From NCBI GenBank assembly GCA_945787595.1, contig CALZJV010000051.1:1-34187 (forward strand): DNA of 34,187 nt, read 5' to 3'. A program made the position numbers and the translations under genes. Positions 10,784 to 19,485 of the stretch are shown here, piece after piece (positions within the stretch are counted from its first letter, which is position 1; each line of letters starts with the position of its first letter). This DNA comes from an uncultured Desulfobacterales bacterium (GTDB lineage: Bacteria; Desulfobacterota; Desulfobacteria; Desulfobacterales; JAFDCJ01). The notes under the pieces are model-generated. The model was not told where the DNA came from and searched no databases. It saw only the letters and a list, made by a program, of their open reading frames with translations.

Positions 10784-10811
10784 ATTATAGAATTAAAATA
10801 TTATATGATAA
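10784..10811 (-). promoter_or_regulatory. Predicted promoter of the catalase remnant/katG transcript
   Basis: On the minus strand TTATCA (10811-10806) and TATAAT (10789-10784) are separated by 16 bp. The -35 box lies within the palindrome at 10806-10820, a layout expected for repression. Transcription would start just before the AGGAGG of the catalase remnant and could continue about 250 bp to katG. Confidence 0.5.
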
Positions 10812-10820
10812 CGACTATCA
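10806..10820. promoter_or_regulatory. Fur/PerR-like operator palindrome
   Basis: TGATA-ACGAC-TATCA is a 5-5-5 inverted repeat that resembles Fur-family boxes (GATAAT-type half sites). It overlaps the predicted -35 box and lies between the perR-like gene and its probable targets. Confidence 0.5.
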
Positions 10821-10840
10821 ATTAATAGCAAAAAAATATA

Positions 10841-11284
10841 TTAAACTTTCTCTGCCATACAATTGCTGCATATACCGAAAAAGTCCAACCTATGATTCAG
10901 AATTTTAAAATTAGTCTCTAATTCGACCTCTTTTTTCATTTCATCCAGGTTATCCAGGTCTGGGTCGACAATTTTTTTACACTTGATACAGATGACGTGT
11001 GGATGGGGGTTAGGCTTGTTTCCATCATATCGGTTACTCCCATCCGGAAACCCTAACTCAAGAACTTCACCAAATGATTTAATTAATAGAATATTTTTAT
11101 ATACAGTGGCAAGACTCATTGTCGGAAATTCTTTTTTTATCTGGACATGGATATTTTCAACACTGGGATGGCCTTCACTTTTGGCAAGAATTTTAACGAT
11201 AGCCAGCCGCTGAGGCGTTATCTTGTGGCCATTATCCCTTAATTTTTGGATGATGATTTCAAATCTTTTTTTATGGTCTGCCAA
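10841..11284 (-). CDS. perR: Fur-family peroxide-response regulator, PerR-like
   Basis: A 147-residue metalloregulator: winged-helix DNA-binding domain at 1-85 (TPQRLAIVKILAKSEGHPSVENIH, LATVYKNI) and metal-binding dimerisation domain at 86-147. Residues aligning with the PerR regulatory site are His39, Asp87, His94, His96 and Asp107 in KKIVDPD. PerR has Asp where Fur has Glu at that last position, which favours PerR. Cys99/Cys102 and Cys139/Cys142 form the structural zinc site. Translation starts at TTG with AAAGAGG (11291-11297) six bases upstream. It sits just above a Fur-like operator, the catalase remnant and katG, so it probably represses them until peroxide oxidises it. Confidence 0.85.
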   Translation of the reverse strand: MADHKKRFEIIIQKLRDNGHKITPQRLAIVKILAKSEGHPSVENIHVQIKKEFPTMSLATVYKNILLIKSFGEVLELGFPDGSNRYDGNKPNPHPHVICIKCKKIVDPDLDNLDEMKKEVELETNFKILNHRLDFFGICSNCMAEKV

Positions 11285-11731
11285 CTGATGCCTCTTTATC
11301 CTAAATAATAATTCTTTTCAATTAATATTAATTTTCTTTTCAGTCAACTCCTATTTCAATCGTTCACATATGATAACTTCATTGGTTAATTTGTATCAAT
11401 TTTAGTCTGTTCAATAATGGTATGATTGTTGGGTCGTAAAATTTTTAACTGTACCCATGACTTCATCTGCCAGTAGCCTTTTTTAGACGAATCGAAAAGT
11501 TACGAATACTTGCATGATACTAAAATTCTATCGCCTTCAAGAATACCAATTATATTTTTCAGTTTAAACTATAGCAGGAGCCTCTCTGATTGTAATCGAA
11601 AGTGCTCATTTGAATAAAATAAGGAGTATATCACATGATGTTGACCGGTTCAGAATTTGAGACTGATGCGTTACAGTGTCTTTGTGATGGCTTTTAATTT
11701 TTCAAGGTCCTTGTCAAAAGAAACAACTACT
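11285..11731. other. Intergenic region upstream of perR
   Basis: About 450 bp, AT-rich. A perfect 14-bp palindrome AATTAATATTAATT at 11320-11333 lies 36 bp above the perR start and may be part of its promoter or an autoregulatory site. A tiny frame is listed at 11635-11697. Otherwise nothing is recognised. Confidence 0.5.
11635..11697 (+). CDS. Possible 20-residue small protein or gene remnant
   Basis: AAGGAG (11621-11626), eight bases before a double ATG, introduces MMLTGSEFETDALQCLCDGF and a stop. The ribosome-binding site is better than chance would suggest, but the peptide resembles nothing I know. It may be a small protein, a leader peptide or the start of a lost gene. It ends 35 bp before the stop of the convergent DUF255 gene. 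Confidence 0.2.
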   Translation: MMLTGSEFETDALQCLCDGF

Positions 11732-13960
11732 TTAATTTTGTCGAAGATTTTCCAACATCTGATCAATACTGGTGGTGGGCAACTTGCAGGCAAACTCCTG
11801 GCAGACATAGGCGGTGGCCCGACCGTTTTTAGCTGCCATCGGCAGGGTAAACGGCGCAATATCGGTAATATCCTTTGAAGCATGCTTGTCCATAGCACGG
11901 AAGAGAACGACCTTCTCCGGCAGAAACGGTTTGCGCAGAGCGGCCAGCATCATAATAGTATCGTTTTTTTGGGGTTTGCCGACGATGACAACTTCGTAAT
12001 TCGGGTTCAGCGCAAATTCCAGTGCGACCATGAGCTGGGAATGGCCGGCCGGGTACTTTGCCACCTCTGCAGAGAATGATTTGATAATTTCTTCCGCTTT
12101 GGTCAGATATTGGGTGTTTCCGGTCAGGTGACCGAGACGGAGCAAATTGAATACCGCCACGGAGTTTCCCGACGGTATGGCGCCGTCGTATATGGTTTTG
12201 CTGCGCACCAATAGTTTTTCGGCGTCGTCCGCGGTCATGTAGAGGCCACCATTTTGTTCGTCCCAGAAGTGTGAAAGCATTTGTTGATTCAATTCAATGG
12301 CGGTTTTTAAATATTTTGTTTCAAATGTGGCTTCATATAGTTCCAGTAGGCCCCAGACCATAAAGGCATAGTCGTTTAGATGAGCAGTTAAGCCGGCCTT
12401 GCCCTTGCGGTACCTTTTCAGCAACCGCTTATTGTCAGCGGTGAGGTGTTGCAGGATAAAATCGGCGGCCTTTTCCGCAGCGACGGTATACTTCTGATTG
12501 TCCAGCGCGTAGCCGGCTTTTGCCAGGGCGGCGATCATCAAACCGTTCCAGTCGGTAAGTATTTTATCGTCCTTAAAGGGATGTATGCGTTTTTCTCTTG
12601 CTCGAAAAAGCTTTAGCCGGCTGTCTTCCAGGCGACTGTGCAACTGATTTTCGGAGATGCCCAATTCTTTGGAAAGCTGGGGCAGCGGCTTTTGCAAATG
12701 CAAAATATTCTGGTCAATGTTGTGGCCGGAACCAGCGTCTTCGAAATTGCCGTCTTCTTTGACATTGAAAACTTTGACAAACAACGCGGCTTCTTTTTCG
12801 CCTAAAATTTTTTGAATTTCCCGCGGTGTCCACAGGTAGAACTTGCCTTCAATGCCTTCGCTGTCGGCATCCTCAGCGCTGAAAAAACCACCGTCGACCG
12901 ACGTCATGTCCCGTAAAACATAGGCAATGATTTCTTCGGCAACCCCGGCATAAAACACTTTTCCGGTTGCCTGATAGGCTTCCGTGTAAACCATGATCAG
13001 CATGGCCTGGTCGTAGAGCATTTTTTCAAAGTGCGGCACCAGCCATTGGGCGTCGGTGGAATAGCGATGAAAGCCGAAACCCAGTTGATCATAAATTCCG
13101 CCCAGCCGCATTTGGGTCAGGGTCTTTTCTACCATCGCAAGCGTCTGCTGATTTTGGGTGTGGTGATAGCGTCTCAATAAAAAACTCAATTGATGCGCTG
13201 ACGGAAATTTTGGTGACTGTCCGAAACCCCCGTGTTCAGGATCATATACCTGCACAAAGACTGACTGGGCCTGATCCAGGGTTTGTTGATCGAGGTTTGA
13301 TCCCGGTCGGCCATCGCCCAGGCTGACGATATGCTGGGTGATCCGCTCGGCACTGTCGAGGACTTTCTGGCGATCGTTGCGCCACACTTCGGCAATTTTG
13401 GGTAAAAGTTCCATCAAACCGGGCCGTCCCAAGCGGCTGTTCTTGGGAAAATAAGTGCCGGCATAAAAGGGCTTTTTATCCGGGGTCATGATGATCGTCA
13501 TGGGCCAGCCACCGCTGCCGGTTAAAGCCTGGGTAACGGTCATGTAGACATGGTCAATATCCGGCCGCTCTTCGCGGTCGACCTTGATGCTGATAAAGGC
13601 CTGATTTAATACACCGGCCACTTCTTTGTCCGAAAAGGACTCATGCTCCATCACGTGGCACCAGTGACAGGTAGAGTATCCGATAGACAAAAAAATCGGC
13701 TTATTTTCTTTTTTGGCAGTTATAAAGGCATCTTGACCCCAGGGATACCAGTTTATCGGGTTCGTGGCATGCTGCAGCAGGTATGGGCTGGATTCATTGA
13801 TCAGGCGGTTGTGATATTTCTTTTGTGTCGTTGGTGATTGCTTTCCTGGCTCTGATGCGGCAAAATTTACAGCAGGAAATAACAACGTCGCCGCCAACAT
13901 AATATTAGCAACAATAGAAACCAGAATTATGGTTGGTAGAATACGATTATTAGTGATCAT
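11732..13960 (-). CDS. YyaL/DUF255 family thioredoxin-domain protein, exported
   Basis: A 742-residue protein of the YyaL (spermatogenesis-associated protein 20-like) family: an N-terminal thioredoxin-like domain followed by an (alpha/alpha)6-barrel resembling sugar epimerases. [21 protein letters not shown] (51-71) and [20 protein letters not shown] (90-109) with Cys98/Cys101 define the family. I place the start at the ATG at 13960, where GGAGAGGG lies ten bases upstream and residues 1-35 form a signal peptide ending near NFAASEP. The frame is open 58 codons further up, but those residues look non-coding. Export is unusual, since many family members are cytosolic. Function is unknown; a thiol redox role is inferred from CxxC. 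Confidence 0.88.
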   Translation of the reverse strand: MITNNRILPTIILVSIVANIMLAATLLFPAVNFAASEPGKQSPTTQKKYHNRLINESSPYLLQHATNPINWYPWGQDAFITAKKENKPIFLSIGYSTCHWCHVMEHESFSDKEVAGVLNQAFISIKVDREERPDIDHVYMTVTQALTGSGGWPMTIIMTPDKKPFYAGTYFPKNSRLGRPGLMELLPKIAEVWRNDRQKVLDSAERITQHIVSLGDGRPGSNLDQQTLDQAQSVFVQVYDPEHGGFGQSPKFPSAHQLSFLLRRYHHTQNQQTLAMVEKTLTQMRLGGIYDQLGFGFHRYSTDAQWLVPHFEKMLYDQAMLIMVYTEAYQATGKVFYAGVAEEIIAYVLRDMTSVDGGFFSAEDADSEGIEGKFYLWTPREIQKILGEKEAALFVKVFNVKEDGNFEDAGSGHNIDQNILHLQKPLPQLSKELGISENQLHSRLEDSRLKLFRAREKRIHPFKDDKILTDWNGLMIAALAKAGYALDNQKYTVAAEKAADFILQHLTADNKRLLKRYRKGKAGLTAHLNDYAFMVWGLLELYEATFETKYLKTAIELNQQMLSHFWDEQNGGLYMTADDAEKLLVRSKTIYDGAIPSGNSVAVFNLLRLGHLTGNTQYLTKAEEIIKSFSAEVAKYPAGHSQLMVALEFALNPNYEVVIVGKPQKNDTIMMLAALRKPFLPEKVVLFRAMDKHASKDITDIAPFTLPMAAKNGRATAYVCQEFACKLPTTSIDQMLENLRQN

Positions 13961-14214
13961 TTGGATACACCCTCTCCAATAGCATACTGAAATTGCTTTA
14001 TCACCTAATTTGAAGTGTAACCCCTGTCCCGCTAAATACAAGCGATATGGATAAACTGTATTTAAATTCGGAGAAATACTGCCCCGGGCAGCGAAAAGGT
14101 TGAAACAACCGATGAGGCTGATTGAATGATGCACTCAGCTGCGTGACAAAAGAGAATATGGTTGCGGATGGTGCTCCAGGCCATAAAGCTTGCGATTAGG
14201 ACTAGCCACAAGGC

Positions 14215-14499
14215 TCAGGCATCATAGCTTATTATTACGACATCGGCGGCTTCATCTCGCAGGGAAATCAAAGCCTGATAAGCGTCGGAGTGATGCCATT
14301 GCTGCAATGTCGGCTGGTCGGGAAATTTTATGACGACCGTGTGTTGGTGAGGATGCTTGCCGGCCAAAACGGTTGCACGCTTTCCCCGGAATACGACCTC
14401 GGCTTTAAAAGGTATCAGTGATTTTTGAACTCCCTCTACGTAAGTCTTCCATTTGTCAGGGTTATGAATAGTAATGTGACCGATGAGATATGCAGGCAT
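14215..14499 (-). CDS. DUF1330 family protein
   Basis: A 94-residue protein matching the DUF1330 pattern, a ferredoxin-like dimeric alpha/beta-barrel fold: MPAYLIGHITIHNPDKWKTY at the start, then VVFRGKRATVLAG and VVIKFPDQPTLQQWHHSDAYQAL (54-76). There is no signal peptide. The ribosome-binding site is weak. It lies on the same strand as the cupin gene 112 bp upstream, so a shared transcript is possible but unproven. No substrate is known. Confidence 0.85.
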   Translation of the reverse strand: MPAYLIGHITIHNPDKWKTYVEGVQKSLIPFKAEVVFRGKRATVLAGKHPHQHTVVIKFPDQPTLQQWHHSDAYQALISLRDEAADVVIISYDA

Positions 14500-14611
14500 T
14501 TTTCAAGCTCATTTTGAATATTATTTATCTATCATTATTTAATGTTACATCCGGCTATCTGTTAAGCCATGCAACAGTAATTCTGATCCAGCCCTACAGC
14601 TCTATCAAGGT

Positions 14612-14983
14612 TTAATCAAATTTGCCTTGAGCCAATCTTGCGTGAACCTCCTTGTGGTCCATGTCTGATGGAGGCGGTTGAACGACATGCAATACCGTCA
14701 GCTCGGACAAAGCTTTAACTCCTCTTTTTTCCCCTTTGGGAATAATGATTATATCATTTTTCCCCGCAGTCACTCGCTCCTCGCCTGCTACTACCTCAGC
14801 TTTTCCATCGATAATACATAAAACCAGTTCTACCCCCGGAGAATGTACCGGAATAAACTGACCTTCCTTAAAGTAAGCCAGGACGACTTTCATCCCCTTG
14901 CTCTGATAAACAGCTTTGGGAACAAACTTCGTATCGTCCAGGGACTTAAGCTCTGAGGCATTGACCCTGACTATTTTTTCCAA
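14612..14983 (-). CDS. Cupin domain protein
   Basis: A 123-residue single-domain cupin. The first motif region reads FIPVHSPGVELVLCIIDGKAEVVAGEE (about 48-74) and the second NDIIIIPKGEKRGVKAL (78-94). Of the usual metal ligands (G..H.H....E), only His52 and Glu56 are plainly present, so metal binding may be weak or lost. Translation probably starts at TTG (14983), with AAAGGAG at 14990-14996, six bases upstream. It could be a small-molecule-binding or detoxification protein. It has no close operon partner except perhaps the DUF1330 gene downstream. Confidence 0.8.
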   Translation of the reverse strand: MEKIVRVNASELKSLDDTKFVPKAVYQSKGMKVVLAYFKEGQFIPVHSPGVELVLCIIDGKAEVVAGEERVTAGKNDIIIIPKGEKRGVKALSELTVLHVVQPPPSDMDHKEVHARLAQGKFD

Positions 14984-15218
14984 TTTGAACTCCTTTCACT
15001 AACCCCCATGTTATAACCCGATCTGGTGAAAAATCGATGATCAAAATCAAGCAGTAAATTCTATGCCAGGATACTGAGAGCACTACCTGTAAATATAAAC
15101 CTGAATAATAGAAAGTCGAGGTTGAACCTTATCAATGATCAACACAGAATCGTATAAAAAGCTACTTGCGATTCGATCCATATAGGTCAACTTCGCCTAT
15201 CATTACTGAATTTAAAGC

Positions 15219-16370
15219 CTAATTATGGGTACTCGACGGTGTTACATCTCCATGCGCCTGGCGCATCGCCCCCTGGGTCTCTCTTAGCTTTTTCATCATC
15301 TGCAGCCATGCCTTTTTGTTGTAAGCCGGCACCTGACCGCGGTTGTGCAGGTAAAACGGCATATCGAGATTTCGGACGTGGAATAGGTATTCATTGCTGG
15401 AAATGCCGGTTTGCCAATATCCGGTCATTCTTGCCACCACTGGTCCTCCGATGAAAAGCAGGCAAATGGTCGTCGCATAAACCCAGGGTTTGAAAATGGC
15501 TTTTCGTTTTGAGGCCGAAATGTAAAGCGTGTCTTTTTCCGGGCACACCGCCACGCATTTCAAGCAGGCGTGGCACTCATCGGAACGAACGCAGGACTTT
15601 TTATGGATTTTGATGTCCACCAGGCAGGTGCGGGTGCACTTTTGACAATTTGTGCAGGTTGCTTCATTGCGGTGAATCTTCAATATGCTTAAGAAACTGA
15701 GCGCCCCCAGCAGCGCACCATAAGGGCACAAATAACGACACCAGAAATTTCGAATCAAAATGGACAGCACAAATAATACTACCAGCACCCAGAAGGCAAA
15801 CGGCGTGATATTTTTGAAAAAATAAAGCATCTTGATATCCGCCACCATGTTGTAAGGGCTGTAAATAAAATTATCCAGCGCCACGGCATTCATCTGCAGC
15901 ACGATGGCCCACAAAAAGAAACCCAGAAGCAGATATTTTAAGCTGCGCAGGGGATAATCCAGCCATGTGGGAAGCTTGACATCTTTTCGGAAAATAAGCT
16001 TGTGCAACCGGTTGAGATATTCGGTCATTAGTCCGAATGGGCAGATCCAGCTGCAAAATCCCCTTTTCAGCAGCAAACCGGTCGCCAGGGCCATTGAGAA
16101 AATGATCAGCCCGGACGGGTGAACCTGATTGAACACACCGCTGACCAGCCAGTACTTTAAACTGATCAGAGAACTGATAGGCAAAAAGGCCTCAATGCCG
16201 GGCGGTCTGGTAATAGTGGGCGTGATGCCTTTTTCCAGCTGGCTAACAAATAGGGTGAATTTGATGCCGATCAGAACTACCGTAGCCAGGAAAAGATACT
16301 GAACAATCTTGCGGTATAGCTGGATATTTGGCTGTGAAAATTGCTTAATCAAGTTGGGGGTGATGCGCAT
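15219..16370 (-). CDS. NapH/NosR-like membrane polyferredoxin (4Fe-4S)
   Basis: A 383-residue inner-membrane electron-transfer protein. The N-terminal half carries several membrane segments (about 24-46, 85-103, 146-166, 192-210). Two CxxxCP motifs, CSWICPFG and CRYLCPYG, occur just after membrane helices, as in NapH, NosR and related proteins. A two-cluster ferredoxin domain follows (CTNCQKCTRTCLVDI; CHACLKCVAVCPEKD), then another helix near 295-315 and a hydrophilic tail. Such proteins pass electrons between the quinol pool and periplasmic or cytosolic enzymes. No catalytic partner gene is next to it, so the partner is unknown. The start has no strong ribosome-binding site. Confidence 0.85.
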   Translation of the reverse strand: MRITPNLIKQFSQPNIQLYRKIVQYLFLATVVLIGIKFTLFVSQLEKGITPTITRPPGIEAFLPISSLISLKYWLVSGVFNQVHPSGLIIFSMALATGLLLKRGFCSWICPFGLMTEYLNRLHKLIFRKDVKLPTWLDYPLRSLKYLLLGFFLWAIVLQMNAVALDNFIYSPYNMVADIKMLYFFKNITPFAFWVLVVLFVLSILIRNFWCRYLCPYGALLGALSFLSILKIHRNEATCTNCQKCTRTCLVDIKIHKKSCVRSDECHACLKCVAVCPEKDTLYISASKRKAIFKPWVYATTICLLFIGGPVVARMTGYWQTGISSNEYLFHVRNLDMPFYLHNRGQVPAYNKKAWLQMMKKLRETQGAMRQAHGDVTPSSTHN

Positions 16371-16672
16371 ATTGCCAATATAAAAGTTGTGTCCGGCGAA
16401 ATCCTTGATTTAAGTCAAATGATTGCATATTTATAAAAATTCAGCTACTAAGCCACGAAGGCACAAAAAAAAGGAATATCAATTTTAACATGCCTCTTAT
16501 TAAAACGGCACCAATAGAATCTTACTATAAATTTAGTCGGTTAGCGCCTTCATGGCCCAACAATTCTTTTATTTTTATTCTTCAGGATTGACTCAATCAA
16601 ATTTTGTGATAGGTATGTGTCGAGCTATTGTTGAGGGAAGGGACTCACCTTGAAAGCCGGAAAGGAGTGACC
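16371..16672. repeat. Divergent promoter region with a palindromic repeat
   Basis: Holds the promoters of the polyferredoxin and cyclase genes. TAAGCCACGAAGGCACAAAA (from 16449) and GCGCCTTCATGG (from 16545) are imperfect inverted copies (CCACGAAGGCAC versus CCATGAAGGCGC), about 90 bp apart. This is a small interspersed palindrome of a sort frequent in anaerobic bacterial genomes. No ORF was found. Confidence 0.45.
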
Positions 16673-17455
16673 GTGGTACGCAAGCGTTTTATTGACTTGA
16701 GCATCAGCATCGAGCCCGATCTGCCCAGCGATCCTCCCATGATGATTCCCAAAGTCGACTATATGGATCATCAAATGGGAGCCGAACAAATGAAAGGCTT
16801 TTTCCCGGGGCTTAAAAAAAAGCACCTTCCTGCAGGCCTGGGATGGGCGGTGGAATTTTTAACCCTTACCACCCACTCCGGCACTCACCTGGATGCTCCT
16901 TATCACTATCATCCCACAATGGATAAAGGTCAGCGGGCTTTGACCATTGACGAAATTCCCCTTGACTGGTGTTTTAACGATGGGGTCTTGCTGGATTTCC
17001 GCCACAAGGCGGATGGTGCAAGAATAACTGTCCAAGACATCCAACAAGAACTGAGGAGGATCAAATACGAGATTAAGCCCATGGACATCGTTCTGATTCA
17101 AACTGGAGCGGATGTGGCCTGGGGCACCGAGCAATACCTGCTCAAAGGGGCCGGCATGGACCGCGAGAGCACCCTGTTTTTGACTGAAAGAGGCGTGAAA
17201 GTCGTGGGTATCGATGCCTGGAGCTGGGACCGCCCCCTGCCTTTTCAAGCCAAAGAATTCAAGCAGAACGCCGATCCCAAAGTGATCTGGGAGGCGCATT
17301 TTGCCGGTATTGACATCGGCTACTGCCACATGGAAAAAATGGCCAATCTAGCGGATATCGGAAAATCATATGGATTCACTGTATGCTGCTTTCCAATCAA
17401 GATCAAAGGCGCCAGCGCGGGTTGGACGCGACCGGTCGCGATCATCGAAGAATAG
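16673..17455 (+). CDS. Cyclase family protein (kynurenine formamidase-like metal hydrolase)
   Basis: A 260-residue member of the cyclase family (PF04199), which includes kynurenine formamidase and isatin hydrolase; these hydrolyse amide or lactam bonds with a bound divalent metal. The signature HxGTHxDxPxH appears as HSGTHLDAPYHYH at 68-80 (His68, His72, Asp74, His78). VLIQTGADVAWG and VVGIDAWSWDRP follow as in the family. I chose GTG at 16673, with AAAGGAG directly upstream; the frame extends to a TTG at 16628 without such a site. Its neighbour 190 bp downstream is a BKACE enzyme, which suggests shared catabolism of an amino-acid-derived compound. Confidence 0.87.
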   Translation: MVRKRFIDLSISIEPDLPSDPPMMIPKVDYMDHQMGAEQMKGFFPGLKKKHLPAGLGWAVEFLTLTTHSGTHLDAPYHYHPTMDKGQRALTIDEIPLDWCFNDGVLLDFRHKADGARITVQDIQQELRRIKYEIKPMDIVLIQTGADVAWGTEQYLLKGAGMDRESTLFLTERGVKVVGIDAWSWDRPLPFQAKEFKQNADPKVIWEAHFAGIDIGYCHMEKMANLADIGKSYGFTVCCFPIKIKGASAGWTRPVAIIEE

Positions 17456-17647
17456 AAAAGATTTGTTTGACTCACCGCTGAGGCGCAAAGATCGCAGAGG
17501 ATTCATTTTAACCGCAGACCACCGCAGACAACTGCTCAATTGTGTTTCAATATCTTCTGCGTCTGTCCGCGTGGGTCGGCGGTTTATTTCATCTTTTAAT
17601 AAACGAATCAACCATTTAACATAGGTTTATAAAAAAGGAGTATGAAA
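17456..17647. repeat. Palindromic interspersed repeat between the cyclase and BKACE genes
   Basis: TTTTAACCGCAGACCACCGC (from 17506) and the reverse complement of TCTGCGTCTGTCCGCGTGGG (from 17557) share the words AACCGC.GACC, ACGC.GACAGACGCAGA. A further piece, CACCGCTGAGGCGCAAAGAT, starts at 17473. The sequence has no coding potential on either strand and looks like a non-mobile intergenic repeat. Confidence 0.5.
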
Positions 17648-18481
17648 ATGTCTGAAAAATTCATTATTACAGCCGCGCTGACTGGTGCGATTCACACCCC
17701 GACAATGTCGCCACATTTGCCGATTACCCCCGATGAGATTGTGGAAGAGGCACGGCGGGCCAGCGAGGCGGGGGCGGCGGTGCTCCACATCCATGCCCGC
17801 GATCCCGAGACAGGGCAGCCTTCAGCCGATAGCAACATCTTCGGTGGAATTTTGTCAAGGGTAAAAAGCAACTGTAACGCCATCATTTGCACCACTACCG
17901 GCGGCGGACTCGGTATGACCGTCGAACAACGGGTTTCCGTCGTTAAAGCATACAGCCCGGAGCTGGCTTCTTTGAATGGCGGTTCTTTAAACTTCGGCCT
18001 TTTTCAGGTGCTGGACAAAATCAAGGAATTTAAATTCGATTGGGAGCCCCAATACTTGGACATGACTGAAGATTTCATCTTTCCAAACACATTTAAAACC
18101 TTACGTGAATTCACCCGGTTTTTCAATGAAGAAGGAACCAGACCGGAATTCGAAATCTGCGGCATGCAGGCAACGGTCAACAACCTCGTATTTCTACTCA
18201 ATTCGGCCAGGGAATTTTTTGGAGATGAATTTGTCTGGTCTGTTTGTGCGGCCGGTCGGCACCAGTTTAAAATGTGTAATTTAGCCCTGCTGATGGGTGG
18301 TAACACCAGAGTCGGCCTGGAGGATAATCTTTACCTTGAAAAGGGAAAGATGGCCAAAAGCAGTGCAGAACAGGTAGAAAAAATCGTTCGAATCGGTAAG
18401 GAACATGGGTTGGAACCGGCTACCCCGGATGAAACCCGTGAGATCTTGAATTTGAAAGGGATAGAGGGGGTGAAATATTAG
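17648..18481 (+). CDS. BKACE family beta-keto acid cleavage enzyme (Kce-like)
   Basis: Members condense a beta-keto acid with acetyl-CoA and cleave it, for example 3-keto-5-aminohexanoate in lysine fermentation. The 277-residue product has the zinc-binding HxH in AVLHIHARDPETG (His47, His49), and the later segment MGGNTRVGLEDNLYLEKGK carries the third ligand Glu. I chose the ATG at 17648 because the AAAGGAG ending at 17640 is seven bases away; an in-frame ATG at 17642 would be only one base from it. BKACE enzymes vary widely in substrate, so lysine fermentation should not be assumed; the other kam/kdd genes are absent. The cyclase gene upstream may act on the same pathway. Confidence 0.92.
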   Translation: MSEKFIITAALTGAIHTPTMSPHLPITPDEIVEEARRASEAGAAVLHIHARDPETGQPSADSNIFGGILSRVKSNCNAIICTTTGGGLGMTVEQRVSVVKAYSPELASLNGGSLNFGLFQVLDKIKEFKFDWEPQYLDMTEDFIFPNTFKTLREFTRFFNEEGTRPEFEICGMQATVNNLVFLLNSAREFFGDEFVWSVCAAGRHQFKMCNLALLMGGNTRVGLEDNLYLEKGKMAKSSAEQVEKIVRIGKEHGLEPATPDETREILNLKGIEGVKY

Positions 18482-18492
18482 TGAGAACCGGG

Positions 18493-19026
18493 TTATTTCT
18501 CTTCTATAAAAGCGGTGATGAGGTCTATTTGCTGCCGGGACAAGTCATTGAATTTTAGGCCAATGCCCAGTTTCCCCTTCCACAGAATTTCACCGGAGAC
18601 GTTCATTTGTCCGGGATTGTTCGGCAAGGAGAAAGCCAACTGAATCTGCTGACCGGCGGTGAACGCTTCGCCGGCTTCAATAAATGCACCGGCAGGACTA
18701 ATATCGAGCACAAACCCTTCAAAGTTACGACCACCGACCTTGTAATCTGTGCTGATCATGCAAGACTTGCGGGAATGGCCCCGTAAGGCTATTTCGGTTT
18801 CTTCCAAGTACGGCGATATGATCGGATATTCCTGCAACTGCTGCAAAAGGGTCAACTGCTCATCGGCGGACATTTTGCGGATTACCCCGAGCAAGGTGGC
18901 GGTAATGTTGCCGTTAAGCAGTTGTTTGAGCAGAATCAATTGCCGTTCCTCAGGCAAATTTTTTATTTTCTCAGCCAACTTCGGATTGATAATATTGCCG
19001 GCCGGCGGTTTATGGTTGACGGTCAC
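18493..19026 (-). CDS. PilZ domain protein
   Basis: A 177-residue probable cyclic-di-GMP effector. Residues 1-80 are helical and of unknown role. The PilZ domain covers about 80-175 with the binding signature RGHSRKSC (RxxxR) and DISPAGAFIE (D/NxSxxG), followed by SGEILWKGKLGIGLKF. Both signature elements are intact, so c-di-GMP binding is likely. Translation begins at GTG with AAGGAG seven bases upstream. It converges with the BKACE gene, with 11 bp between the stops. A GGDEF gene lies about 2.3 kb away on the same strand, but a direct link is speculative. Confidence 0.9.
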   Translation of the reverse strand: MTVNHKPPAGNIINPKLAEKIKNLPEERQLILLKQLLNGNITATLLGVIRKMSADEQLTLLQQLQEYPIISPYLEETEIALRGHSRKSCMISTDYKVGGRNFEGFVLDISPAGAFIEAGEAFTAGQQIQLAFSLPNNPGQMNVSGEILWKGKLGIGLKFNDLSRQQIDLITAFIEEK

Positions 19027-19485
19027 TCAAATTCTCCTTCATTGTCGTCGATTTGCAAAACCGGTATTTTAAGATAAAAAAGCTTGGGCTTGATTGTGAC
19101 CCAATTTACAATTATTCTTGAATAACAGGCTAACAGAATTTAGGGCCTAATGTCAATACTCCAGACCTGGTAATCTATTGCTGAAAAATAGCGTTAACTC
19201 CTTGAAAACAAAGCAATTTAACGAAATCGGACAATCATGATACTGGATATTGGTCGCTGGACGTTGGAAAAAGGAGTTGCTCACGCAGCGCTAGTGCTTG
19301 CGCAGCGTATTGCTCTTCTTCTATTTATAAAATCGACAGAATACCTCGTTAATCCAGTATCAAGCATCCAGTATCCAGCATCTTGGTCAATTAATGCTGC
19401 AGTGTTTTTGTCCAAATAATATGGCCCATTTGTTAACGAAGTGACGAGGTCCGTTTCATACGGAACTCCGCGATGGCAATGTGGT
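19027..19485. repeat. Intergenic region with CCAGTATC-type palindromic repeat
   Basis: TGATACTGGATATTGG (from 19237) and CCAGTATCAAGCATCCAGTA (from 19356) are inverted words; the second part repeats as CCAGTATCCAGCATC. About 100 bp with a small GCGCTAGTGC/GCGCAGCG palindrome lies between. The stretch nearest PilZ should hold its promoter. No gene is seen. Confidence 0.45.

Noticed and set aside
11671..11898. A minus-strand frame ending [22 protein letters not shown], possibly a frameshifted extension of the DUF255 protein
   Set aside because: The tail looks gene-like, but the DUF255 protein already ends at a normal family position and most of the frame lies out of phase inside that gene.
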